A model generated the notes under the pieces. It saw nothing but the letters and a program-made list of their open reading frames with translations, searched no databases and was not told the origin of the DNA. Positions 22,003 to 32,109 of a stretch of 64,000 nucleotides of DNA are shown in pieces (positions within the stretch are counted from its first letter, which is position 1; the number at the start of each line of letters is the position of its first letter). Origin of the DNA: Lasiosphaeria ovina (taxonomy: Eukaryota > Ascomycota > Sordariomycetes > Sordariales > Lasiosphaeriaceae); assembly GCA_033439765.1 (NCBI GenBank), contig JAULSN010000002.1, positions 1,240,001 to 1,304,000 on the forward strand. The letters run 5' to 3'. The position numbers were made by a program, and so were the translations under genes.

Positions 22003-22459
22003 TCAATAGGGTACTCGACAAGGCAGGGCTAAAAAGTTCACCCAATATGGGCGCCAATAAAATGCAACTGCTAGGTAGATGGCTTTCCAGCCGTGATTCT
22101 TAAAGTCTTAGTGGCCCCTTGATTCTTCTGGCCCCTTCACTTCTGCTGATTTCCTCTCCTACCTGGCTTCTAGCTTCGCTCCAGCGACGCGAGTGAACAG
22201 GCGAAAGGCTACGGACCATTCCCTCTCTACCACCATGCTTATTGAAAAGCCGAGCGCCCCTTCATCGCCTATGAGAGTCCGCCCGGACGGCACACACGCC
22301 GCAGCGATTCTGTGTATTGATTAGGTATGAGACTCGTCTGGATATCGAACGCCGCTTACATATAACAGACGAGCGAACCGATTCCATATGACGTCACCTA
22401 CCTACTTAAGCTCCCATTGAGCGATGAGGCTTGGGTGCCTTATCTTGTTCCAGCGTTCG
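22003..22459 (-). pseudogene. 3' part of gene disrupted by the Copia element
   Basis: On the minus strand, joining base 28667 to 22459 (counting the 5-bp duplication once) gives one reading frame across the insertion site: KYIERWNKIRHPSLIAQWEL, then VGDVIWNRFARLLYVSGVRY, PDESHT, SIHRIAAACVPSGRTLIGDE, and MVVEREWSVAFRLFTRVAGA. Interruptions are again only TAG or TAA: after QWELK, after DESHT, after KLEAR (22159-22161) and after SRGH (22108-22110). The last open codons end at a TGA at 22003-22005, which may be the true end or a frame run-off. I do not recognise the family with confidence. Its charged, aromatic composition and the restored continuity show it was a gene before the transposon landed. 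Confidence 0.6.
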
Positions 22460-22705
22460 TGTTGGAATCACCAGGGTACCGGTACTGGAATCAACAGATG
22501 CGCTGCGCGCCGTAAGCTGGTGGTTCAAGTGATGGATTCGTTGTGTGTGTTCTATCTATCTGTTCCCCTGAGCGGGCCGCTCCAGATATCTGGGCCTGCG
22601 CCACCATAGCCACGGTGTGGCTAAGTCGCAGAGCCGTGGCGCCACCACAGCCACAGTGCGGCTGAGCCGCAGAGCCCCTTGACTGATATGCGCGTTATTC
22701 CAACA
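22460..22705 (-). repeat. Copia 3' LTR (element orientation)
   Basis: 246 bp, identical to 28421-28666. It begins TGTTGGAATCACC and ends CGCGTTATTCCAACA on the plus strand. Confidence 0.95.
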
Positions 22706-22805
22706 CTGGAAAAACCTCTCTTTTGAGGCTGGAAAAACGCGCTGCAGATATATATACATATACACTTCGAAAAGGGACGAATACACTTCTTCCACCCGGC
22801 CTCTC

Positions 22806-25800
22806 TTACCGAGAGACCCATCCTTCCATGCGGACCGTAAGGCTGTTGCCGCCGATGAACCGTTCAAGGGCCCGGTTCGGTATGGCCTTTGTTAGGGCGT
22901 CGGCTGGGTTGTCGTCGCCGTGGATCCACCTGACTTCGTGTAGCTCACGTCGCTCGTATGACTGCCGTAAGGCCATGATATCGATCATCAGCCTCTTTTC
23001 CTTTGTTGTCCCTAGCTTGACGAGGCACTCGTATAGCGAGTACGAGTCTGTACAGACAACCGTAGGTACGGTAGGTAGGTTGAGGTGCTTGGTGACCATC
23101 TGGATCGTAGAAGCCAGGGCGTAGGCCATGTCTACGCCGGCCACCATACCGTATACCTCGGAAGCGAGTACGCTACGTGTGACTCGCTTGCTCTTTGTGC
23201 TGGAGAAGTGAATGATGTTACCGTGAATGGTGAACTGGGACTCTACCGTATCCTCGTTGGCCAGGATGATCACGAAGCCGAGTTGTGATGTGAGGTCCCG
23301 GTTATTAGCGAAGGAGCCGTCGACGAAGACGAAGAGCTTCGTATTAGTCAGGTCCAGGGGGATAAACGTCAGCCCTCGGTCTTGGTTGCTGATCTGCCAC
23401 TCTATACGTCGGTTGAGGGCCTTGAAGTCCTCTGGTGTAGGCTCCTGGTGTTGTGCTGCGCTTGATAGGTCGAAGTAGGCCTCAGGCTGATAGATGGAGG
23501 CGATATACGTACCGCGGGCCCGCTGTTCGACGTACTGCTGTTTGGCGTCAACTACGTTGTAGTTAGCGGGTCGTAGCCTACTGGCCTGGCCTTTCTGCCG
23601 TAGGGTGATCGTATCGTTAGTGAGTGTGGCGATCCCTCCGTTGAATGCTAGTGGTTCCTTTGAAGTCAGGACCTGCTTAGGCTTTGTACTGAATGCGGCC
23701 TCTTGTAGCTGTCTTTCCTCAGCGTGGGAAAAGGCCTCGGTTGATAGGCCGATCGTATTATCGGTCTGTATTCCGATGCAGGCAAATTCCGGGTTTTCCG
23801 GGTTGGAAATTAGCAAGCAGGGGTCGTACGTAGATGTCATCATCTGGAGCTTCTCTAAGTGATGCTTATGATAGGTAGCCTACCAGTGGGTTCCTGCCTC
23901 AGCCAGGCCGTACAACGGCTTGATCACACGCATTACGGTACCTTCAGGGTACTGGTCCCGGATTTGCTTGGGTAGGTAGGCTAGGATTTCGCGGTTGAGG
24001 GTAGTTTCTGACTGAACGTAGGCCTGTGTGATATCCCGTAGCCAGGTAACCATACCGCGTTGCATGAGCGAGGGAGCGAGGGCTAGAATAAGGCGTTGAC
24101 TAGCCCGCTGGATCGTCGGCGACTGGGTCAAAATAGACTCTTTACCATCGTCTGCGTAGCCTTGGATGACGAGCCGTGACTTCTCGTAGGGCGTGGCGGT
24201 ATTCTTGCCTTTAACTTCGTTGACGATACGGGACTTGAAGATGCGTTGGTGGCCCTGGTTATGGCCATGAATGAACTCGAATACTCCCCGGGCGATTAGA
24301 CTATCAATCTCTTGTTGAGTAGACCTTTCGAACGGTGCGCCCGGTGTAGTAATCTTGCCTTCGGTACGAAGTCGTATCGATAACGTAGCGTCGGCCTGCT
24401 CCTTGTTTGTTGAGAAGGCCTCAGGTGCTTCGGCTTCCTGAAGGAAGGTGTGGGCTGGTCGGCCGCGGGGCCGGCCGCGAGGTCGGCCGGGAGGTCGGCC
24501 GCGAGGTCGCTGTGAGCTCGCCTCGCTGACCACGATCACATCCTCCGCTTCACTCGCGGGGGCTACTTCAGGTTCTGATGCCGTGATGGTTGACGTAGCT
24601 GGTGTGGCCGTTATAGCCGTTCTAGCCGTTGTGGCCGTTGTGGCCGTTGTGGCCGCTGGGTCTTCGTGGTAGGGCTTCACAACGGTTGAGCGGAAGGTAC
24701 GTGGGCCGGTGGTCATCTCCAGGGTACAGTTCTCTCCGTCAACTGCGATCAATTTGAACGGTCCCTGCCAGCCGGCTTTCTCGCGCCACACACGGACTAG
24801 GGAGTTGACTGGTAGTTGAATGGTCCGTTCGGTCACCGGGCCGTTGCGTGTTGCCAGGGCGCCGTTGACCTGCCGTACGGCCTGGAGTCGTCTGACGGCA
24901 TCGGTAGCTTTCTTGACTGCTAGGGCTCGCTGCTTAATCGATGGCGAGGGCGCTGAGTCTTCGGTTAACCGGGGGTATACGCCGAAGACTAGGAGGGTGG
25001 GGATAAGGCCGTTAGGCCCGGCCGTATCGTTAACTGCCTTGATGGCCATCTGGAGGGCTGCTTCCGGGCTTGCTTCGGGGTCTTCAGTCCTTAGGATAGT
25101 ATATGCCCGGCGTAGGGCTGCGTGGTATCGTTCAACCTTGCCGATACTATTGTGGGCTTCTACGGGTATCTCTTTGATCGAGATCCCCATCTCCTTAGCC
25201 GACTGCCGGAACTCGGTCGATCGGAACGAAGTGCCGGCGTCAGTGACCAGCCAGTCGGGCGGCCCTTAGTATACATTGATCCAGCAGAGGCAAAGGGCTT
25301 CCCAAACGAGTTTTGACGATATATCCTTCAGGAACTGAGCCGCTAAGAAGGCTATAGCCGTATCGACGACGTAAAGGACAGGGCGGCCGTCGAGGTACAA
25401 TATATCGATAACGACCTCGTAGTTGAACTCGTAGTCGTCGTGGAGGGTGAACTTGAACCGGGCCGGGCGGCCCGCGTTCATCTGGCACTAGTGGCATACC
25501 CGGTTAAGGAACTCGAGGGCTCCGAGTTCCACAGGGTGCCCGGCTATCTTTAAGACCTTATGCAGGCGGGCGACCGACGGGTGGCCGAATCGGCGGTGGA
25601 GTCGGCGTAGTTCTGTATCGGTAAGGTAGTTATATACGAGGGTCTTTTCCTTCGTTAGCTGAAGCCAGGGGTATCCCCATTTCCGTATAACGGGGACGGT
25701 GAGGTTGCCCTACTATAGCTAGTTCCGTAGGTTATCGAACTTCAGGCCCAAGCGGTCCATATCCTGAATGCATAGTAAGAACGGTATGTCCGCGGGGACT

Positions 25801-26231
25801 ACGTAGAAGTCGATCGGGCCGAAAGGGGTAGGTACGGTAGTAGTACCGAGGGGAGTAATTACGTCGCCTTGGCCGAACTTGATCGTGGTTTCCGCTATTG
25901 ACGGTCCTAGCCGAAGGGACGGTAGCTCTCTCTGGAGGGCACGGAACTGCTAGTGCCCGGCTATTAAGAGGCCTGCCGCCCCGGTATCGGGCATAATACC
26001 GTAGAACTCCGTAGCTGAGTAACGGCCATCGATGGTGAAGACTAAAGCGGGTTCTTGATCTTCCTGCCCTCCAGCCTCCACAAAGGGGTCCTCCTTCGTT
26101 AGGCCGTGCCGTACAGAGTTATCGGCAAGTAGGGTAGCGATCACGTAGCCGTCGGCTGGCGTGGAGCCTTAGAAAAAGGTGCTTTAGAAGCCGTTACCTT
26201 CGTCTTCCGACTGGTCGCTTTCTTCAGGGTC
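22806..26231 (-). pseudogene. Copia pol region (protease, integrase, RT, RNase H) with nine stops
   Basis: One continuous frame apart from TAG/TAA codons. In order: protease with active-site DTGA (about 26000); GAG-pre-integrase HRRFGHPSVARLHKV and zinc-binding CH-stop-CQMNAGRPARF (about 25490-25610); integrase core with IDILYLDGRP, VTDAGTSFRS and a candidate Glu in VEAHNSIGKVERYHAAL (25100-25400); a low-complexity linker rich in RPRGRPPGRP (about 24450-24520); RT from RLVIQGYADDGKESIL to VMRVIKPLYGLAEAGTHW; an RT catalytic-like CIGIQTDNTIGL (about 23770); and RNase H FVFVDGSFANN, CTDSYSLYE, IHGDDNPADALTK. Stops sit at Gln-like sites, for example NGF-stop-STFF-stop-GSTP, VCH-stop-CQ and INVY-stop-GPPDW. 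One follows THW where a second Trp is plausible. No other frame break was seen. Confidence 0.85.
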
Positions 26232-27830
26232 CTATAGGGTCGAGGTATCGTTACCCTCGGGGTCATCGAAGCTCTGGGTCCCTTCGTACCAGGCTAGAAA
26301 CTGGGCGTACGTGGTTGACGGTTGTTGGCCGGCGTACTTGCTCTTCTTAAAACGGTTGAAGGCCAGGCGTCTTTCTTCTAGTATGTGGATTGTTAACCAA
26401 CAGCCAAGCTTGCCACATACGTAGCACTTCATACCTAACGGGGGTCCTTTTACCGGGAAGCTACGGCCCTTACGTCCGAAGCGTGCCTCTCGGCCGTTGC
26501 CTTTGAAGGTCCGGTCAGTCCAGTACTGCTGGGGGTCTCCAGGGCCTAAGGTATTGGACTGTTGTCTCTGAGCTTCGGCTGAAATATTGACTACTGACCG
26601 TAGCTGGCTACGTACGCCTTCGTAGGTTGTAGCCGGGTTATACAGACAGAGTGTACATTCCGGGATCCCTCGGCAGGCGTTGAGGACTTGTATACGGAGC
26701 AGTTCTTCTGACTGGCTGATAGTCGGGAGGGTGCGTTGGATCTTAGTAAGCTTATTGAGTAAGAGCTCGAGGCATTCGATCCTTGGTTTCCCTGGGTTCT
26801 CGTCGATAACCTTACGTAGGGTGGTATTATTCCACTCCAGTAGGCGTAACTGGTTGTTTTCTTCGCTTTCGAATTGGGCCTTAATCCGGGCGATCACCGT
26901 AGCGAAGTCGTAGTTGTACCCGCAGAGCCAGTCGTAATAGTAGGTCAGGGCGCGGCCCTTCAGCATACTCGGGAAGGTCGCGGTATACTAGCCCTGAGAA
27001 ATACCAAGACGGCGGCAGCAGTCTTGGAAGATCACTAGCTTAGAAGCGAGTACATCGTATACCTCGCCGCCGTACTTCATCTCGTCGTTGTACATCTTGG
27101 CCAGGTCTGTGAGTTGCTTCGCGATGGGGGCGTCTTGTGGTGTTGATGCGGGCGGGTAGTGAGGGCGGCCGTACCGGAAGTCCTGCCCTTGGAGACTACG
27201 TTGAGGTCTCTCGGTAAGGGGCTCCCGAAGCGGTAGTGCTGTGGCGGGGGGGGGCTCCTGCTCCCGAAGCGGCCGTACAGGTGGCTTCTCGGGTTCCGGT
27301 AGGTCGTCGTCAGGTTCTTGGATCTCCCTGAGGAAGGTAGGGTCAAGGATGTTCATCTTGAAGGCCTTACTCCGTCCTTTCTCGTATTTGACCTCTGCGT
27401 TGGACCAGAGGTGGAAGTCCTTAGCCGTAGCTGCCCGGTATAGGTTGTTGTAGACCCTATCACCGTCTACGGCCACGAAGACTCCGTTGCCTCGGAGCCA
27501 GTTGCGGAGGGTGGTCTGCGCTCGGCCCGGGACCTTCGCCCAGGCGGCGCTGTCCCAGTGCCCGAATTCTTCAGTGAACTGTACCCACGCGTATCTTCCT
27601 ATCAGGGCCTTATTCTGCCAGCATTGTAGTAGAAAGTGAACGTGGCCACTGATCTGCTTGGTCGTTGGTGAGGTGAGTTGATCGAACTTGGTTAGTTCGC
27701 CCCAGGTTGTAGGGTCCACTTCGCCCTGAAGGTCGGGTGGGATCGCGGGTCCCGGGCTACGGGGGGGTTCTTCATAGGCCAGTCGGCTAGGCGAGGGTTC
27801 CGGGGACCCGGTACTCTTGTCTTCAGGCAT
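26232..27830 (-). pseudogene. Copia gag with zinc knuckle, one internal TAG
   Basis: Starts at ATG 27830 (MPEDKSTGSPEPSPSRLAYE). The N-terminal part has PPDLQGEVDPTTWGELTKFD. A Pro/Arg/Glu-rich middle follows, then VYDVLASKLVIFQDCCRRLG. A TAG at 26988-26990 separates this from FPSMLKGRALTYYYDWLCGY, the usual capsid-like block. The nucleocapsid knuckle reads CYVCGKLGCWLTIH (about 26400-26440), fitting C-x2-C-x4-C-x4-H. The frame ends at a TAG (26232-26234), beyond which the same frame continues into the protease, so gag-pol was probably a single polyprotein. Gag packages the RNA in cytoplasmic particles. Confidence 0.85.
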
Positions 27831-27867
27831 CGTGGCTATCGTGGAGGTAAAGGGGTCTGGGGAGGGG

Positions 27868-28000
27868 CTGTAGGCTCGGAAACGAAGGACTTGGAGGAGC
27901 CGTCGGTAGGCTCGGAAACGAAGGACTTGGAAGAGCCGTCGGTAGGCTCGGAAACGAAGGACTTGGAAGAGCCGTCGGTAGGCTCGGAAAGTAGGAAAAT
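27868..28000. repeat. minisatellite in Copia leader, about 36 bp unit
   Basis: About 3.5 tandem units sharing TAGGCTCGGAAACGAAGGAC and GGAGGAGCCGTCGG-like steps, just 5' of gag. Confidence 0.85.
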
Positions 28001-28420
28001 AGTACCGAAGGAAGGTCGAAAAGAAATAGAGGGTAAAGCAAGGGAATATGAAGAAGTGAAGCGCGTAATGAAGGAATGAAGGGTGTACGCGTTAAACGCG
28101 TACGTTGTTGCTCGGTCGGTCGATCAATTGATCGCGTGAGCTGTGCGTGGTAGACGCTCTACGGCTAGGTGACGCCAGGGAGTCGGTCACGGCCACTTCT
28201 TCCGTAGATTTGAAGGTCCTCGGGCTGCGCTTGAGATTCGAGGCACGAATGCTCCGTTATACCGTCTCTTGCGTAGGCGGGGATACCTTCCTTAGCACAG
28301 GTTCGTAGGAGGGGCCGGCTTCCGGGCCGACCGGTCTCCACGGCGCTGTCTCTTCTAGTTGAACCTTGCTGATCTGTGGCGCTGGACTGCTCCAACAGTG
28401 GTGAATTAACCACTGATCAG

Positions 28421-28666
28421 TGTTGGAATCACCAGGGTACCGGTACTGGAATCAACAGATGCGCTGCGCGCCGTAAGCTGGTGGTTCAAGTGATGGATTC
28501 GTTGTGTGTGTTCTATCTATCTGTTCCCCTGAGCGGGCCGCTCCAGATATCTGGGCCTGCGCCACCATAGCCACGGTGTGGCTAAGTCGCAGAGCCGTGG
28601 CGCCACCACAGCCACAGTGCGGCTGAGCCGCAGAGCCCCTTGACTGATATGCGCGTTATTCCAACA
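28421..28666 (-). repeat. Copia 5' LTR (element orientation)
   Basis: 246 bp, identical to 22460-22705. A short segment with GTTGAACC/CCACTGATCA lies immediately inside (28385-28420) and is the likely primer-binding region. Confidence 0.95.
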
Positions 28667-28874
28667 GTTCGATATACTTCCCTAGTTATGTATGAAACAT
28701 TTCCCCGGAATTCACAGGGTTGGGCAAGCCGGCGGGGAAGTCGAAGTAGCTATCCGGGAATCGTACGTACCGTAGCTTATTGAGAATGGCTTCCAGTTCG
28801 AGCGGTTGTCCGTAAGGAACCGCCAACGGCGTGGCGTAAGGGGGGGGGAAGTATATGGGCATACGACACACCAC
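28667..28874 (-). pseudogene. 5' part of gene disrupted by the Copia element
   Basis: Minus-strand frame from 28874 reads MPIYFPPPYATPLAVPYGQP, then LEAILNKLRYVRFPDSYFDF and AGLPNPVNSGEMFHT, then a TAA, then LGKYIE up to the target duplication. It continues in frame at 22459 (see 22003-22459). The true start may lie further upstream or in another exon; upstream sequence to 29000 contains several stops. The family is not recognised. Confidence 0.5.
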
Positions 28875-29081
28875 GGGCGAGTGAGGCGGCGAAGTGTCGG
28901 CTCCTACAGGCTGCTGTCCAAGGACTATCCTCTAGACTCGGACGAGGGCTTGATTAGTACTATCGCGACCTAGCGACTAGTAGGGGCTTACGTCCGGCGA
29001 TCGAGTGGACAATTTTGATACGCGACGTAGTAGTATATCCCCAAGGTTCAGCTTCCAAGACGAGTTACTAACATTTTCTAG

Positions 29082-30360
29082 AATTCCGACCGCCGGGTCC
29101 TCTGCCGGCTTCTACTGCGCTGCGTATTTCTCGGACTGTACCTACTCACGGATTACGACAGCGCCCCTGCCCTCGATATCGTCAATAAGACCGTAGAGGA
29201 TTGGGTCCAGCACTTCCGGCAGCTCGGCAATGAGAAAGCCGTATAGTCTCCGGTGGGAGATTTGCAGGCGGAGTTATATAAAGTAGCGCTGCTTCGTAGT
29301 ATCCTCGAGTCGGTCGGTGGGCAGAAGGATATACGGCAGTACTGCTTTAATGCGGCCTGGTCAGCTAACAAGAGTTTTGCGGCATTTGGCGACATCCTCA
29401 GCCTCGATCCTGAATTCATAGAGCCGGCGTCGTTTGGCAGCTTCGATGTAAGGAGGATGAAGGCAATTCTTTTACAATCCATAGGTTTTCATGATGCAAT
29501 TCAGGGGTCTGAGACACCTGTGGATTTTGACGTGTTACCAGGTGAGCGGCTGCTGCAATACATCCCGATTGGGGCTCCGGATGAGGTACGCAGTGTTATA
29601 CCGACAGAATTGGTTCATAACATAGGATACGGAAAGCTGAATGAGATCCGGCTCATGATATAAGAATGCCAAATCTCCATGTGCCATCTCTCTAAAACTT
29701 GTACTTACCAACCGCAGATCAATGCTATATCGCGAGGCGTCTTCGCTCAAGGATGGGGAGGTTGACATACTGGTGCTCATATGCAGTATTGCTCTCTGTC
29801 CTACGGCTGAGCCCGGGCTACGCAGCTGGCTGGCCTCACGGGAGGGCGAGAGTTTCTACCAACACACTCTAACGAGAATGCTCGAGTCACGGAGCCCAGA
29901 GCTGAAAGTCTTGGTTATCACGGCTCTGCTCTGGCGCAGCCGAATTCTCCGCTTGTGCACTGACAGGTGTTTGGGTCCTACTCATGGTTCATACTTACAG
30001 GATTTCGACCAGTTGCTACGCGGCACAGCCGGTCTGAACGAGCAAGCCTTGTGGGAGCGGATGGCTCTCTCGTTCGAGCGTATCATAGGTGATGGATGCC
30101 ATCCCGCTGTCCGCCGCTACCTCCATGATGCCATTGATGCGGAAGCAATCCGTGGCTTGCCGCTTGATATGATGGATGGGCTATCTGACAAATATTGTTC
30201 ATATATGATGGGCCCTCTGCAGCATATGGATGCTTGGAAAAGGACTTGTCGAGAATTCGGAAGCCGCGTTGACCGGCACAATGACGCCCGGGGCGATGAG
30301 TGGTGCGTGGTGGGGGAACAAGGCTTCATTAAGTCTACAATTGGGGAGGAGTATATATGA
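29082..30360 (+). pseudogene. unrecognised gene with one TAG and a lost splice donor
   Basis: Exon A starts after a plausible acceptor (ACTAAC...TTTCTAG, ends 29081). It reads DSAPALDIVNKTVEDWVQHF, RQLGNEKAV, a TAG at about 29248, then SPVGDLQAELYKVALLRSIL, SFGSFDVRRMKAILLQSIGF and GYGKLNEIRLM. The next block in another frame, MLYREASSLKDGEVDILVLI to QGFIKSTIGEEYI (stop 30358-30360), joins in phase if 29660-29717 (58 nt, ACCGCAG acceptor) is an intron. Its donor reads ATAAGA where GTAAGA is expected, a single TG-to-TA change. No domain is recognised; the protein looks alpha-helical and soluble. Upstream exon(s) between 29000 and 29050 are uncertain. Confidence 0.55.
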
Positions 30361-31589
30361 GCAAATGCAAGTGGGAGGGATGTGGTATTACACAGGGATT
30401 GCACTTAGAGCCGTATGGGAGGCAGCGGATCATATAGCGCTCGTCGAGTTGCAGCTGTATATAGATACTGACGTAGTATTATTGAGATTGTGGACAACAA
30501 GTCATACTTACCCTGATTACCGCAGACCGCAGAGAGCGGAGCTCGATCGATGAGACACCCAGCTGGAAGGAACGCTCCCCGCTGTTTGCAGAATTAGATC
30601 GCCTGGTCGAAGATTCTGCGACCCCTACGATATATGCGTAGTACAATCAGCCCAAGCAGTCAAGGCACTCAAGGCAGGCAGGCAGGTAGGTAGGTAGGTA
30701 GGAAGGTTAGGTCAGTACCTGTTATAAGACCCTGAATGGGTAAGTCAGGTAGATCAGTTTTATCTGCCAATAAGCTTTGGACCAGCCAGTTCCCGACCTC
30801 TGTTTCTGGACCAGCCAGCTCTCGACTCCATTCCTGGACCAGCCAGTTCTTGACCTCTATTTCTGGACCAGCCAGTTCTCGACTCCATTCCTAGACCAGC
30901 CAGTTCCCGGCCTCTGTTTCTGGACCAGCCAGTTTTCAACACTTATATAACAGGATCAGCAGTATATGTAACTGTCTTATCTTCAATATTTCTCTCCCTC
31001 TAGCTTCTGTTCTTGCTTCTCTTCCTCTTTCTTTACCCCTTTCTTCTCTTCTCCCTTCTCTTTCTATTCGCCTCTCTTTCCTGTTGTTCCTCTCTCCCAA
31101 CTTTTACTTCCTCCTGCTCCTGTAATTTTGGGATTCATTACTTCATCCAAGGATATCGTCGCGTGCCTAACGTGAGCGACTGTAGTGGCGACCTCGGCGA
31201 CGGGCGAGACGTAAATGAGCACTGGAGGGGTACTCCCATCGATTGGGATATCGTATTGTATGACATGGTCCCATTCCTTTCGTTTCTTAACGCACGCTAT
31301 TTTGTGGCTTAATTGTATGCAAATTGGCCCGTCATCAACGGGTAAGGTAGCATCAAATAGTATTACTGACCTCGTGGAAACTTCAAAAAATCACGTTGCC
31401 AACGCTAGTCCATTGGCTTAGGTGCCATGGAACGTATTGGAAAAAGGAGTATAGACGGGATAATTTAACAAACGGATAGTTTTAGAGTACAGTAAATGGA
31501 AAAAAGGAAGTTAAGAACTCTTTAGTACTTTAATAAATCGCGGGTTTTGGCTGCACAGCGTCTATGTTCGTGAATGGGGGCGGAGGCAC
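30361..31589. other. intergenic with simple repeats
   Basis: Contains a CAGG/TAGG microsatellite (about 30670-30703), the minisatellite listed separately, and a long pyrimidine-rich tract (31000-31110). No gene is supported. Confidence 0.5.
30772..30938. repeat. minisatellite, about 28-29 bp unit, 6 copies
   Basis: The unit contains GGACCAGCCAGTTC followed by a variable CGACC/CGACT and TCTRTTTCT or CCATTCCT. Two subtypes alternate, suggesting growth by a 57-bp dimer. Confidence 0.9.
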
Positions 31590-31915
31590 ATCAGCGCATT
31601 GGCGGCAGCACATCATCAGTGCTAGTGATTAACCACCATCAGTGCCATGGATACCTAGGTTAACGGTCGCATACCATCAGCGCTCGTAGTGGCACATCAT
31701 CAGCGCCATGGCGGTGGTACATGTACATACACCATCAGCGCCATTACGGCGGCATACCATCAGCGCCGTACCTACCTTAGTGGCACACTATCAGCGCCAT
31801 TACAGCGGCATACCATCAGCGCCATTACAGCGGCACAACATTAGCGCCATAGCGGCGGCGCTATCACGCCCGTTGTGGCACATCATTAGCGCTATTAGCG
31901 GCGGCACACCATCAA
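31590..31915. repeat. minisatellite, about 25-28 bp unit, about 12 copies
   Basis: Imperfect units with the core CATCAGCGCCATTACAGCGG and flanking GCA(C/T)A. Copies vary in spacing and sequence; the most regular ones lie at 31735-31860. Confidence 0.85.
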
Positions 31916-32109
31916 GATAGGTGGTGGGCGCGCACATGGTGCGCGGCGTCGAGACAACACAAACTAATTTTGACTGCGCGGCGTCATGGCCAGCCGCGGA
32001 TGTGGTGCGATGGCGTCATAGGCCAAGAAGCGCGGCCGCTAATTGTCGGTTTAGGATCTGAAACCCTCGCACTTAGTTCTGTGCGCCCGCAGCTGGATTT
32101 CCTCTGCTA

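Larger units (their letters stand above)
22460..28666 (-). mobile_element. complete Ty1/Copia LTR retrotransposon, 6207 bp
   Basis: Bounded by two 246-bp LTRs with TGTTGGAAT/ATTCCAACA termini and flanked by the 5-bp target duplication GTTCG (22455-22459 and 28667-28671). Coding is on the minus strand in the order gag, protease, integrase, reverse transcriptase, RNase H, which defines Copia. I read the two LTRs base by base and found no difference, so the insertion is recent. The coding frame nevertheless contains 11 TAG/TAA codons, so this copy probably moved with proteins supplied by another copy. A fragment of a relative is at 8047-8574 and a related solo LTR at 38901-39102. Confidence 0.95.

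Noticed and set aside
30772..30938. CRISPR-like array.
   Set aside because: Units are contiguous with no unique spacers and the genome is fungal; it is a minisatellite.
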